Part shown: one piece after another, positions 1 through 8,682 of the stretch | Layout of the letters: each line of letters starts with the position of its first letter | Numbering within the stretch: the stretch's first letter is position 1 | Assembly: GCA_028532815.1 (NCBI GenBank) | Contig: JAQQAS010000003.1 | Coordinates: 1 to 64,000, forward strand | DNA length: 64,000 nt | From: Pleomorphochaeta sp. | GTDB taxonomy: Bacteria; Spirochaetota; Spirochaetia; Sphaerochaetales; Sphaerochaetaceae | Direction: 5' to 3' | Notes under the pieces: model-generated | The model's input: only the letters and a program-made list of their open reading frames with translations | Databases searched by the model: none | Told to the model about the DNA's origin: nothing | Position numbers and translations under genes: made by a program

Positions 1-68
1 TTACTTATTGGTGGATCTAAAGATTTGAATTTTTCAACAATAAACTTTTGATAATTAGTTAATTTCAT
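1..68 (-). CDS. 5' fragment of an unidentified gene, truncated by the window edge
   Basis: On the minus strand an ATG at 68 follows a good ribosome binding site (GGAGAAAATT, about 71-80) and opens a frame that runs to base 1 without a stop. The 22 visible residues begin MKLTNYQKFIVEKF. They are too few to assign a family. The ribosome binding site and the uninterrupted frame are the only support. Confidence 0.55.
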   Translation of the reverse strand, partial: MKLTNYQKFIVEKFKSLDPPIS

Positions 69-225
69 ATAATTTTCTCCTCAAGATATTATCTTCAAAA
101 GAAAATTCTTTGCATATTACGCTGATGGTGTGAAACTTACAAAGATGGTTGTTAAAACGTATATTAAAAAAAAAGCAAGAAATGAAATTTATTAAGATTA
201 GAATCCGCTATTTAATCACTAGTTA

Positions 226-1188
226 TTATTTTAAAATTTCATCTTTAATTTTTAATGCTTCTTCAACATAATTAGTAGTTAGCATATCTACATTATTAAT
301 AATTAAATCTCTCATATTATCTTCATTATCAACAGTCCAAACATTAATAAAATAACCTTTATCGTGTAAGTGATTTATAGTATCTGCATCTAAAGCAAGC
401 GGAAGGGAACCAGGATCTCTACTTTTACTCATTTTATATTTGGCTAAAGAAGCTAAAGATGCATCTAGCTTTTCTAATTGAAAAGCATAGGGACCAATAT
501 ATTTTGTCTTTACCCTATTAGCCTCTTTTTCAATACCTTTAACCTTATCTAAAGTAGATCCAGTCATACAAGAATCTTTTTTAACTAAGATTACAGCAGG
601 AATTGTTGAATCTTTATCAATTAGCTTAGAAATAGATGATTTAGAAAAACTAATTATAATAATGCTATCTTCCATTTCAGTTTCATAAACTAATTCAAGA
701 ACCTCATCCACAATATTATTAGCTTTTATTTCTAATATCCCAATCATATCATTTTCTTTTAAAAACGTTAAAGTTTCTAAGAGAGTAGGAATTTTCTCAC
801 CCTTATATTTAGAACTTTTCCAACTACCTGCATCTAAAGTAGCTAAGTAATCATAAGTTAATTGATTTACCTTTCCCTCTCCATTAGTAGTTCTATCAAC
901 AGAATTATCATGAATAACTACTAAAACATTATCACTACTAATTTGAACATCAAACTCACAAGCTTTAGCTCCTACATCCAAAGCAGCTTTAAATGAACTA
1001 ATTGTATTTTCAGGAGCAATTGCTGCATAACCTCTATGTGCAACAACTAAAGTTCCATTTTCTTCTACATAATTAGTTAACACTTGAGAAACTTCACCAC
1101 TATTATTAGTTTGACAACTTGAAAATAAAAATAATACAAGAAAAATGGAAAACATAGATAAAAAAATTTTAAGAGAATGCGATTTCAT
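226..1188 (-). CDS. Glycerophosphodiester phosphodiesterase, lipoprotein
   Basis: This 320-residue protein would hydrolyse glycerophosphodiesters to glycerol-3-phosphate and an alcohol, outside the cytoplasmic membrane. The N-terminus is a signal peptide ending in a lipobox (LFSSC, Cys at about residue 25). The catalytic GDPD signature follows: HRGYAAIAPENT near residue 51, then EFDVQISSDNVLVVIHD near residue 88, giving the His/Glu/Asp metal and acid-base residues. Later EIK and the C-terminal VWTVDNEDNMRDLI stretch also fit a TIM-barrel GDPD. It is monocistronic, on the same strand as the genes upstream of it but separated from them by a structured 165-bp gap. The family is clear; the natural substrate is not known. 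Confidence 0.9.
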   Translation of the reverse strand: MKSHSLKIFLSMFSIFLVLFLFSSCQTNNSGEVSQVLTNYVEENGTLVVAHRGYAAIAPENTISSFKAALDVGAKACEFDVQISSDNVLVVIHDNSVDRTTNGEGKVNQLTYDYLATLDAGSWKSSKYKGEKIPTLLETLTFLKENDMIGILEIKANNIVDEVLELVYETEMEDSIIIISFSKSSISKLIDKDSTIPAVILVKKDSCMTGSTLDKVKGIEKEANRVKTKYIGPYAFQLEKLDASLASLAKYKMSKSRDPGSLPLALDADTINHLHDKGYFINVWTVDNEDNMRDLIINNVDMLTTNYVEEALKIKDEILK

Positions 1189-1289
1189 GGTATCTCCTTA
1201 TATACAAATGATACAAATATTTAGACGCATAGTTAAAGAAATTGTAGGTATAAAAATAAATCTAATTATATAAAAAGCTTAAGAGTGTA

Positions 1290-1357
1290 TTAACTATATG
1301 TCAACTCTAATCTATTTGTATGAAGAGAGTTTAGAGTAACATTAAATTTATAGTTAA
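1290..1357. other. Nested inverted repeats between the CrtO-like gene and the glycerophosphodiesterase gene
   Basis: TTAACTATA (1290-1298) is complementary to TATAGTTAA (1349-1357), and inside that pair ACTCTAA (304-310 of the 1 kb block, i.e. 1304-1310) is complementary to TTAGAGT (1331-1337). The outer arm overlaps the last codon and stop of the acyltransferase gene. The structure could be a terminator for the upstream operon on the minus strand, but no clean T-tract follows it, so the role is uncertain. Confidence 0.35.
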
Positions 1358-1848
1358 CTTAAATTAAATCTTTTTATATCATATACTCTAATCAACCTAG
1401 GCCTATTATACCTTTGAGCTAAAATACAAGGAATATTTACTAATAAAGCATACAGAAGCATTAACCAAATAATATAAAAAGGACACCAAAACCCAAAAAC
1501 CCAGAAAGGAATAATTTGAAGCCAATGTGATATTTCAGCCCTCCCAGTCTGATAAATAAATTCTCTAATATATTCCTTATCATAAGTTTTAAGATATTTT
1601 TTTTCAAAGCCATTTTTTTCAACCCTAGCACCATCTGGAAGCAAATGTTTCCATTTATGGATTTTAAAAATTGTTTTATATACTTTTCCACCGTTCTCCC
1701 ATTTATGACATCTTAAAAAGAAAGAATTTGGATTAAATTTTTTAACATCAAAGAGATTACAAATAAGAGTCACAATTAACTGAATAAGTGGCCAAACTAT
1801 AAAAAAAGAAATAACCATTTCCCATGGAGTTAAAAATATTATTTGCAC
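1354..1848 (-). CDS. CrtO-like glycosyl-4,4'-diaponeurosporenoate acyltransferase family protein
   Basis: The product has 164 residues, very close to the length of staphylococcal CrtO, and is a small membrane protein. A hydrophobic N-terminal helix (about residues 8-32) is followed by the motif HKWENGG.VYKTIFKIHKWKHLLPDGA (key parts HKW, KIHKWKHLLP near residues 48-72), a YIREFI.QTGRAEISHW stretch, and a second hydrophobic hairpin (about 110-142). Family members esterify a fatty acid to a sugar on a carotenoid acid. The start is a GTG at 1848 with AGGAGTGACAC just upstream; it overlaps the 3' end of the glycosyltransferase gene by 10 bp, so the two are translationally coupled. Family assignment is from the motif pattern; the actual acceptor is unknown because no carotenoid synthase is seen nearby. 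Confidence 0.75.
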   Translation of the reverse strand: MQIIFLTPWEMVISFFIVWPLIQLIVTLICNLFDVKKFNPNSFFLRCHKWENGGKVYKTIFKIHKWKHLLPDGARVEKNGFEKKYLKTYDKEYIREFIYQTGRAEISHWLQIIPFWVFGFWCPFYIIWLMLLYALLVNIPCILAQRYNRPRLIRVYDIKRFNLS

Positions 1849-2942
1849 GTGTCACTCCTATATAATCGTCTTCCTTTCCAAGTTGTTGTTTTAAATAAAT
1901 AAGTACAGAAAACAGAATAAAGAAATATAAGAAAAAACCCTAATAAATAGAAAGGATATAAAAGAGAAACAAAAAAGGGGAAAGATCCGATATGCCTTGA
2001 ATTAATATATAATTTAAAAACAGTAAGAATATAAATTATCACTAATATTCCAAAATAATAAAAATTAAGATTTTTATAAGAAGCAATCAATTCGAAGGGA
2101 AGTGCTGTTAAAAACCCTATCCACAAAAATACCATTAAAAATAAAGATGGTTTGATTGAGAGAGATGCTTTTGAGAAGTTTTTAGACCAGCCCTCTAATA
2201 ATTGGGATAACGATTTTGGGTACATAGTAAACTTAATTATAGACCCTCCAAGTAGCAAATCAATATCTATATTTTTACTATTATAATATTTACCTAAAAA
2301 CAAATCCTCAACCACATCATCTTTAGCTTTCTCATAACCACCATTTTTTAAAAACATATCTCTTTCAACTAAAAAAATTGGACCATAAAAACCAACATAT
2401 TTTCTTTTATTAAAAATAGATAGATAAGTTACACAAATTTGTATAAAATTAAAAAATAGAGACAAATACTCATGAGGCTTTTTTACTATGTGAAAAGGTT
2501 GAACTGAAATGGGAGTTTTAACCTTTTGATAATGTGCAACTAAACTACTAATAGCACTTTTATGTAATCTTACATCACTGTCGATAAATAAAAGCAAATC
2601 ACCACTTGCTAATTTAGCACCATTTTGGCAAGCCCAAGGCTTACCTTTCCACCCCTTTTGCAATGAATTTACTAATAAATATTTAACATCATGTTTTTTT
2701 ATAATACTAGCACTAGAGTCCGTAGAATTATCATCTACACAAATAATCTCATCAATATCATAATCTTGTAATTCTAAATCACTTAATATATTTTCAATAT
2801 TATTTTCTTCATTTCTTGCTGGGATAATAATTGAAACTTTTGGCTTGATAGTAGGCTTACTTTTAGTCAAAGTTGGAAACTTATTAAATAAAATAAAGGA
2901 AACAATAAATCCAATAAAAATTATAGAAAAATTAACCAACAT
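1839..2942 (-). CDS. CrtQ-like family 2 glycosyltransferase
   Basis: This 367-residue membrane-anchored glycosyltransferase has an N-terminal helix and a GT-A domain: VSIIIPARNEENNI near residue 36, EIICVDDNSTDSS near 64, and the DxD metal site in LLLFIDSDVRL near 116. A GGYE...DDVVEDLFLG stretch (about 195-215) fits the acceptor and ED motif of GT2 enzymes. The C-terminus has three or four hydrophobic helices (from about residue 265). CrtQ of Staphylococcus, which adds glucose to diaponeurosporenoate, has the same layout. The ATG at 2942 has AAAGGAAG upstream. The gene is first in a two-gene operon with the CrtO-like acyltransferase and is divergent from the FAD enzyme, which supports one shared pathway. 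Confidence 0.8.
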   Translation of the reverse strand: MLVNFSIIFIGFIVSFILFNKFPTLTKSKPTIKPKVSIIIPARNEENNIENILSDLELQDYDIDEIICVDDNSTDSSASIIKKHDVKYLLVNSLQKGWKGKPWACQNGAKLASGDLLLFIDSDVRLHKSAISSLVAHYQKVKTPISVQPFHIVKKPHEYLSLFFNFIQICVTYLSIFNKRKYVGFYGPIFLVERDMFLKNGGYEKAKDDVVEDLFLGKYYNSKNIDIDLLLGGSIIKFTMYPKSLSQLLEGWSKNFSKASLSIKPSLFLMVFLWIGFLTALPFELIASYKNLNFYYFGILVIIYILTVFKLYINSRHIGSFPFFVSLLYPFYLLGFFLIFLYSVFCTYLFKTTTWKGRRLYRSDTCK

Positions 2943-3057
2943 GTAAAAACTTCCTTTGATTTAGTTATTGAAACATGAAATAATTATTACAACATAAATA
3001 ACATTATAATGGAATTATATCATAAATATGGTAATATTATAAAAAAAAGGAATTTTT

Positions 3058-4653
3058 ATGGGACGAGATACTTTAATAATTGGTGGTGGAATATCAGGTC
3101 TTGTAACAGCTGCCTATTTATCAAAGAATAATCTAGATGTAACTCTTATTGAAAAATGCGACAAAGTTGGTGGCTTAATTGGAAGTTTTGAAAAAGATGG
3201 TTTTCTATTCGACAGTGGTATAAGAGCTACAGAAAACTCAGGGTCCCTTTTTCCTATGCTAAGAGATTTAAAAATCAACCTAGAATTTTTAGAAAATACT
3301 GTTTCTATTAAAGTTAAAGACAAGATTATAAAGGTAAAGAATGAAGATAGTTTAAAAGACTATGAAACTATGTTAAGTAGCATCTTTACTGAAGATAAGA
3401 ATGAGATCCATACAATAATAAAACTTATTAAACAAATATCTGATTTTATGGAAGTATTATATGGAATAGATAACCCATTATTTCTAGATATGAAACAAGA
3501 TAAAGACTATTTAATGAAAACAGTCTTACCTTGGATGATAAAATACAAAAAAACTATAAATAAAATAGTAAAATTAAATGAGCCTGTTAATGAGTATTTA
3601 TCTAAAATAACAACAAACAAAGCATTAATTGATGTAATAAGCCAACACTTTTTTAAAGATACCCCAACATTTTTTGCTCTAAGTTATTTTAGATTATATA
3701 ATGATTATTATTACCCAAAAGGTGGTACAAAATCTCTAATTGAAGCATTAGAAAATTACATTATCTCAAACAATGGTAAAATTATTAAAAATACAGAAAT
3801 CAAAGAAATAAATATAAAAGATAAAACAGTTAAAAGTAATAATAAAACCTTTGAATATGATAAACTTATATGGGCTGCAGATCTAAAAACACTTTACAAT
3901 ATTGTAAATATTGAAGGTGCTACTTCTTTAAACTTGAAAGAATATAATAAAAAATTAAATGCTATAAAAACTTCTCATGGAAATGATTCTATCTATACAC
4001 TTTACCTAACAACAGATATAGAAAAAGGATATTATAAAGATAAATGTAGTGAACATACATTCTTTACACCAAGCATTGAAGGCTTATCTTCAATGGAAAT
4101 GGATGAAAAAGAATTACTTAAAACATTAGAAAATAATCCTAAAGATAAAATAAAAATATTAGATTCATGGTTAAAAGACTTTTCAAAAAAGACAACCTAT
4201 GAAATATCAATACCAGTATTACGTGATACAACCTTGGCACCAAATGGAAAATCTGCATTAATAATAAGTATGGTATTTGATTATGATTTAACACTTTGGT
4301 TAGAAAAAAATAATTTGTATAAACAATTCAAAGAAAAATTAAATACTTACGTAATAGAGTGTTTAACAGAAACGCTTCTACCTAATTTAAAAGATAAAAT
4401 TATAGACAGTTTTAGCTCATCGCCTCTAACAATTCAAAAATTACTTAATAATAGTGAGGGAGCAATAACAGGATGGAGTTTCACAAAAGAAATTCCCGTA
4501 GAAAGTAGAATGAAGAAAATGGGCAAAGCTATTATTACCCCATTTGACGATATTATACAAACAGGGCATTGGGTGTTCTCTCCATCAGGTATGCCAACTT
4601 CAATAATTATTGGAAAATTAGCAGCTGATAGAATTGTTAGAAAGAAAAAATAA
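3058..4653 (+). CDS. FAD-dependent phytoene desaturase-like oxidoreductase (CrtN/CrtP-like)
   Basis: The product has 531 residues. It starts with the dinucleotide-binding motif LIIGGGISGLVTAAYLS and the acidic strand end VTLIEK, followed by KVGGLIGSFEKDGFLFDSG, the usual second part of the FAD site. The C-terminus has GHWVFSPSGMPTSIIIGKLAADRI (about residues 501-524), the typical third FAD motif of phytoene desaturases and carotenoid isomerases. It probably oxidises, desaturates or isomerises a polyprenoid at the membrane. The ATG is preceded by AAGGAATTTTT. The gene is divergent from the GT2/acyltransferase pair. No squalene or phytoene synthase homologue lies in the window, so the substrate could also be a retinol-like or other isoprenoid lipid. 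Confidence 0.8.
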   Translation: MGRDTLIIGGGISGLVTAAYLSKNNLDVTLIEKCDKVGGLIGSFEKDGFLFDSGIRATENSGSLFPMLRDLKINLEFLENTVSIKVKDKIIKVKNEDSLKDYETMLSSIFTEDKNEIHTIIKLIKQISDFMEVLYGIDNPLFLDMKQDKDYLMKTVLPWMIKYKKTINKIVKLNEPVNEYLSKITTNKALIDVISQHFFKDTPTFFALSYFRLYNDYYYPKGGTKSLIEALENYIISNNGKIIKNTEIKEINIKDKTVKSNNKTFEYDKLIWAADLKTLYNIVNIEGATSLNLKEYNKKLNAIKTSHGNDSIYTLYLTTDIEKGYYKDKCSEHTFFTPSIEGLSSMEMDEKELLKTLENNPKDKIKILDSWLKDFSKKTTYEISIPVLRDTTLAPNGKSALIISMVFDYDLTLWLEKNNLYKQFKEKLNTYVIECLTETLLPNLKDKIIDSFSSSPLTIQKLLNNSEGAITGWSFTKEIPVESRMKKMGKAIITPFDDIIQTGHWVFSPSGMPTSIIIGKLAADRIVRKKK

Positions 4654-4655
4654 TT

Positions 4656-5198
4656 TTAGGCAAATGATAAACGTCTAAAGGCTTTCTTATATAAATTAGT
4701 AAATAATTCATAAATTGCACAAACTTTATCACTTAAGCAAACAACAGCACTTTCTTTTGATTTTGGTAATGCTAAAGTGATGGGGAACATATGTTTAAGA
4801 ATTATATCAATTTCTTTAAGAGATAGTATCAAATCCTCTTGAGCTGCAAGAGCTGCTTTTTTAGGATGTTGTCTTAAATGTTTTTTCTTATTCTCTTCAC
4901 TTTTATCATGACAATCATATAAATAATAATCATGTAAAAGAGCACCTCTAATCAATTGATAATAATCAATTCTTAACCTTAAAAGTTTGGATATAAACAT
5001 AGAAACATAAGCGACATTTACACTATGTCTTAAAACAGATGTTCCAGCATGATGAGTATAAGCTCGAGTTTCTAACAATCTTGTATTTTTACAAAGTTGA
5101 TTAAATACTTCCGAAAAAAAATCTAAATCAACTCTTTTCTTTTTATTTTTTTTCACAAGCAAAGTATATGTATAAATTATAGTAATTACTAGAGGCAA
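4656..5198 (-). CDS. HD-domain phosphohydrolase family protein
   Basis: The 180-residue product carries a metal-binding HD pattern: RHSVNVAYVSMFI (His near residue 57), LLHDYYLYD (HD pair near residue 88), HPKKAALAAQ near 112 and LSDKVCAIYE near 155. HD proteins hydrolyse phosphate esters of nucleotides; the substrate cannot be told. The longest frame opens with TTG at 5198 without a clear ribosome binding site, and a GTG about 14 codons further in is equally possible, so the start is uncertain. It converges on the FAD enzyme with a 2-bp gap. A second HD gene lies immediately upstream, divergent, but the two are not close in sequence. Confidence 0.75.
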   Translation of the reverse strand: MPLVITIIYTYTLLVKKNKKKRVDLDFFSEVFNQLCKNTRLLETRAYTHHAGTSVLRHSVNVAYVSMFISKLLRLRIDYYQLIRGALLHDYYLYDCHDKSEENKKKHLRQHPKKAALAAQEDLILSLKEIDIILKHMFPITLALPKSKESAVVCLSDKVCAIYELFTNLYKKAFRRLSFA

Positions 5199-5346
5199 CT
5201 AATATATTAATCAAATAAAAACATATAATTCACACAATTTAAATAATTAATAAATCAAGTAATTTACAGAGCATTTAGTTTAAAGTTCTCTTGCTTTTTA
5301 TTATTGAATTCTTGATAATACTAATAAATATAGGAGAATATAAAAA

Positions 5347-5835
5347 TTGAAAGAAACTGAAATAATAAGAGATAAAATGATTGAATATTACAAGGGAGAT
5401 CCTCAAAGAATTCAACACTTTATAAAAGTAGAAGCTTTTGCATCTATGATTGCTAAAAAAGAAAATGTAGATACCCATACAGCAACTATTATTTCAATCT
5501 TAGGTTATATTCATGATATTGGTATTAAAATAGCTGAAAAAGAATATGGCTCTAGTGATGGCAAATTACAAGAAAAACTTGGAAAAGAGCCATCATATAA
5601 TCTTGTCATTGAGTGTGGATTTTCAAAAGAAATAGCTCAAAGAGTTAGCTATGTGGTTTCCCACCACCATACTTATAAAAACATAGATGGACTTGATTAT
5701 CAAATTCTTGTTGAAGCAGATATTATAGTAAATATTTATGAAGACAATATTTCTAAAGATATACTTCCTAATGTTATTAAAAATATTTTTAAAACAAAAA
5801 GTGGTATCCACCTTCTCCAACAAATATATAACTAA
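5347..5835 (+). CDS. HD-domain hydrolase
   Basis: This 162-residue protein has the HD arrangement HFIKVEAFA (His near residue 24), ILGYIHDIGIK (HD near 56), VSHHHTY near 104 and EADIIVNIYED near 124. This resembles small HD proteins acting on nucleotides or phosphate esters. The start is a TTG preceded by TAGGAGAATATAAAAA, a good ribosome binding site. It sits alone between the divergent HD gene and the TetR regulator. Exact substrate unknown. Confidence 0.78.
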   Translation: MKETEIIRDKMIEYYKGDPQRIQHFIKVEAFASMIAKKENVDTHTATIISILGYIHDIGIKIAEKEYGSSDGKLQEKLGKEPSYNLVIECGFSKEIAQRVSYVVSHHHTYKNIDGLDYQILVEADIIVNIYEDNISKDILPNVIKNIFKTKSGIHLLQQIYN

Positions 5836-5943
5836 TCTCTAAAACCACCAAATAACTTAATTTTAAAAAAGAAAGCTTGATAGAAGAGGCTTTTAGTTTT
5901 ATCATAGAAACTGAAAATTAATTTTAAGTTTCCAGAGATATAA

Positions 5944-6489
5944 ATGAAAGAAAAAATAATAAACCAAACTATAGAATTATTTAATGAATTTGGACCTAGA
6001 TTTTCTATGGAAACACTTTCTAAAAAATTAAAAATAAGCAAAAAAACTCTATACAAATATTTTAGTTCAAAAGAAAAATTACTTGAGTACATAATTGATG
6101 AAAGTTTTAACGAGATTCATCAAAAACAAGAAATTATCTATAATTCAAATCTAGGATGTGAAAGTAAATTACGAGAAATTCTCACTACAAGTTTTTCAAG
6201 AGAAGATTCTATTAGATTTGAGAAAATTCAAGAAATAAAAAAATATTATCCTACCCTATTTAACAAAATAGAAGAAAGATACAAACAACAATGGGATTAT
6301 GTTGAAGAACTATTACTTGAAGGTGAAAAAAATAATATTTTTGAATTTTGGAGCATATCATATTTAATTGCACTAATGAAAAGTGCAATGTCTTTAGTTA
6401 TTTCACATCTAGATGGATCAATAAGTTATAAAAAGGCAATCAATCAATCTATTAATAATATAGTAGACAGTATTAAGAAGGAAGATTAA
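5944..6489 (+). CDS. TetR/AcrR-family transcriptional regulator
   Basis: The 181-residue product has an N-terminal TetR helix-turn-helix (about residues 1-50) with FSMETLSKKLKISKKTLYKY, followed by the usual FSSKEKLLEYII linker. The C-terminal helical ligand domain is not conserved enough to name an inducer. It stands 5' of an export operon on the same strand (hydrolase, membrane-fusion protein, RND permease, lipoprotein, outer-membrane channel). By analogy with AcrR-type repressors it probably controls that operon. The stop codon is followed by the hydrolase start within 2 bp. Confidence 0.85.
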   Translation: MKEKIINQTIELFNEFGPRFSMETLSKKLKISKKTLYKYFSSKEKLLEYIIDESFNEIHQKQEIIYNSNLGCESKLREILTTSFSREDSIRFEKIQEIKKYYPTLFNKIEERYKQQWDYVEELLLEGEKNNIFEFWSISYLIALMKSAMSLVISHLDGSISYKKAINQSINNIVDSIKKED

Positions 6490-6490
6490 C

Positions 6491-7393
6491 ATGTTTTATT
6501 TTTTTCTAATTATTATTTTATGTTTTATCATAATAAGAGTCACCGTTATAATCGCAGCAAACAGAGTATGCAAACCAAAGGTTAGATCATGGGAAGAAAC
6601 AAAAGAGATTGAAAGTAAATATGATCAATGGGCAATCTATGACAAAATTGAAAAAGAAGAGTTAGATTTTACTTTAGATGATGGTTATTTAATACACGGC
6701 ACCTTTATAAAAGCACCAACACAATCAAATAAATATATAATATTAACACATGGATTTAGATATTCTAGATTAGGTGGGGTTAAATATTTAGATATATTCT
6801 TAAAAAACAATTACAACATATACCTATATGATTTAAGAAATCATGGTAAAAATATTCATGGTGGAATAATTCAAATGGGAGAGATTGAACACAAAGACTT
6901 ATCTCAAATTATTGATAAAATCTATGAAAAATTCGGATCTGATATAATTCTTGGATTACATGGTGAGTCTCTTGGTGCATTCTCCTCCATGATGGCAACA
7001 AAACTAAAAGCTGATAAAATTAAATTTGTAATAGAAGATTGTGGTTATTCCTATACAAGAGATGAATTAATCTATCAACTAAAAAAACAGATGAAAATGC
7101 CAGTTAGCTTTTATGAACTAGTAGCTAAATATGCAAAAACTAAATATAACCAACATTGGGATGATATGGATTTAAAACCTATCTTAAAAAAATCTAATAT
7201 TCCTATGTTATTTATTCATGGAAAAGCTGATAAATTTACCCCGCCACAAATGGCTAAAGAACTATTTGATGCTCACCATGGTTATAAGAAACTATGTTAT
7301 ATAGAAAATGCACAGCATGCACAAAGTGTTGTTACTGATTACAAGCTATATAAAGATACAGTAAATAGCTTCTTAAAAGACATAGGATATTAG
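6491..7393 (+). CDS. Membrane-anchored alpha/beta hydrolase
   Basis: The product has 300 residues: one N-terminal transmembrane helix (about 1-20) and an alpha/beta hydrolase domain. The oxyanion strand is IILTHGFRYSRLGG near residue 78, the nucleophile elbow GLHGESLGAF near 156, the acid FIHGKADKFTPP near 242, and the final His in ENAQHAQS near 277. Ser, Asp and His are all present, so it is probably an active peptidase, esterase or acyl hydrolase facing the periplasm or membrane. It is translationally coupled to the TetR gene. This class often accompanies efflux operons, but its substrate here is unknown. Confidence 0.83.
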   Translation: MFYFFLIIILCFIIIRVTVIIAANRVCKPKVRSWEETKEIESKYDQWAIYDKIEKEELDFTLDDGYLIHGTFIKAPTQSNKYIILTHGFRYSRLGGVKYLDIFLKNNYNIYLYDLRNHGKNIHGGIIQMGEIEHKDLSQIIDKIYEKFGSDIILGLHGESLGAFSSMMATKLKADKIKFVIEDCGYSYTRDELIYQLKKQMKMPVSFYELVAKYAKTKYNQHWDDMDLKPILKKSNIPMLFIHGKADKFTPPQMAKELFDAHHGYKKLCYIENAQHAQSVVTDYKLYKDTVNSFLKDIGY

Positions 7394-7447
7394 AGTACTC
7401 TCTATTATTAATTTACTTTTTAACTAAAAATAATTACCCAATTAAGC

Positions 7448-7503
7448 TAAACTGTCCGAAAACCAAGACTTTTTTTACTCAGTTGGGTTAAATTGTCCAA
7501 AAA
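7448..7503. repeat. Two imperfect tandem copies of a TAAAnTGTCCrAAAA unit
   Basis: TAAACTGTCCGAAAA (7448-7462) and TAAATTGTCCAAAAA (7489-7503) lie 41 bp apart in the gap before the membrane-fusion protein gene. Similarity extends beyond both cores (CAATTAAGC against CAGTTGGGT upstream). The unit may be an operator pair or the remnant of a mobile-element end. Confidence 0.5.
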
Positions 7504-7570
7504 ATAATCTTGCTATTACTTTCCAAAGTAGATATTTTTTCCATTGAATTTATTGATTGAGGTAAAATTA

Positions 7571-8668
7571 ATGGGAAAAGAGAGCAAGAATAAAAGAAAA
7601 ACCAATATTTTTAAAATTATATTAAGGTACATTGTATTATTCATAATACTAGGTTCATTAGTATATTTTGTAGAATACAGAATCAACCATACAGAAAAGA
7701 TTTTATACGTAGCTCCTAAACCTACAGTAAAAATAGAAAAACCACATATTGGAACAATAAAAAAAGAAGTAACTTTTTCAACATATATTGAAGCTAACGA
7801 TATGATAGCAATTATCCCTTTTGTTCAAGGAACTATTACTAGCTACAATATAAAAGTTGGAGACTTTGTAAAAAAAGATCAAGTAATCGCAACAATTGAT
7901 TCAACCCCATATGATCAACAAGTACTCCAAGCTCAAGCAGCTTATGATGCATATAAAAGCACATTTGATAGAGTAGAATCACTTTACAATAAAAAAGCTA
8001 CTACAGCCCAAAATTATGATGAAGTTAAAGCTAAAATGGATGCTGCAAAAGCACAATTAGAACTAGCGAAAGTACAAAGAGATTATGCTAGTGTAAAAGC
8101 AACAGTAGATGGGACAGTTTTATTAGCACCACAAGCTATTGGAAGTGTAGCAGCTGCCCCCAACCCAATAGCAGTAATTGCAGACTTAGAATCCCAAATA
8201 GTAAACATACAAGTTCCAGAAAAATACTATGACATTTTTGTAAAGAACAAAGATCAAATAGAAATTGAATTAACACGCCCACAATCACAAGCATGTGCTA
8301 GTGCAAAACTACTTTCAATTGATCCCTACATTCAACCAGAATCAAAAGTTTTTATTGTGAAAGCAAAACTCGAAGGAGATTTAACTTTCTTTAGACCAGG
8401 TATGTACACACTAGCAACAATTACGTATGAGAAAATTGATAATGCATATGTATTAAATCAAGAAGCAAAAAAACTTGATGGCTCATTATATTATTATGAT
8501 GAGGCTGATCAAAAAGCTCATTATCTCTCTAATAAGTTTATATCAAGCGATTCTCAAAATAATGAATTGTTCCAAGTTCCTGAAAAATTCTCTAACTATT
8601 ACTTCATAGTTGAGGGACAAAACACAGTATTTGATTTACAGAGCGTAAATGTGATTAAAAATAACTAG
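7571..8668 (+). CDS. RND efflux membrane-fusion protein (HlyD/AcrA family)
   Basis: The periplasmic adaptor of an RND pump, 365 residues from the ATG at 7571, which is preceded by GAGGTAAAATTA; a longer TTG frame from 7544 lacks such a site. A transmembrane anchor lies at about residues 17-38. A lipoyl/barrel-sandwich half-motif (IIPFVQGTITSYNIKVGDFV near 80) is followed by a coiled-coil hairpin (about 105-170, with QAAYDAYKSTFDRV and AKMDAAKAQLELAK), then the second lipoyl half (VKATVDGTVLLAP) and a beta-barrel domain. It is followed 14 bp later by the RND permease gene. Confidence 0.93.
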   Translation: MGKESKNKRKTNIFKIILRYIVLFIILGSLVYFVEYRINHTEKILYVAPKPTVKIEKPHIGTIKKEVTFSTYIEANDMIAIIPFVQGTITSYNIKVGDFVKKDQVIATIDSTPYDQQVLQAQAAYDAYKSTFDRVESLYNKKATTAQNYDEVKAKMDAAKAQLELAKVQRDYASVKATVDGTVLLAPQAIGSVAAAPNPIAVIADLESQIVNIQVPEKYYDIFVKNKDQIEIELTRPQSQACASAKLLSIDPYIQPESKVFIVKAKLEGDLTFFRPGMYTLATITYEKIDNAYVLNQEAKKLDGSLYYYDEADQKAHYLSNKFISSDSQNNELFQVPEKFSNYYFIVEGQNTVFDLQSVNVIKNN

Positions 8669-8682
8669 GAGCTATTAACACC

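Noticed and set aside
85-195. Short plus-strand frame ending IKKKARNEIY before a TAA
   Set aside because: It looks a little like a gene end, but it has no start, overlaps the leader of the minus-strand gene at the left edge and matches no family I know.
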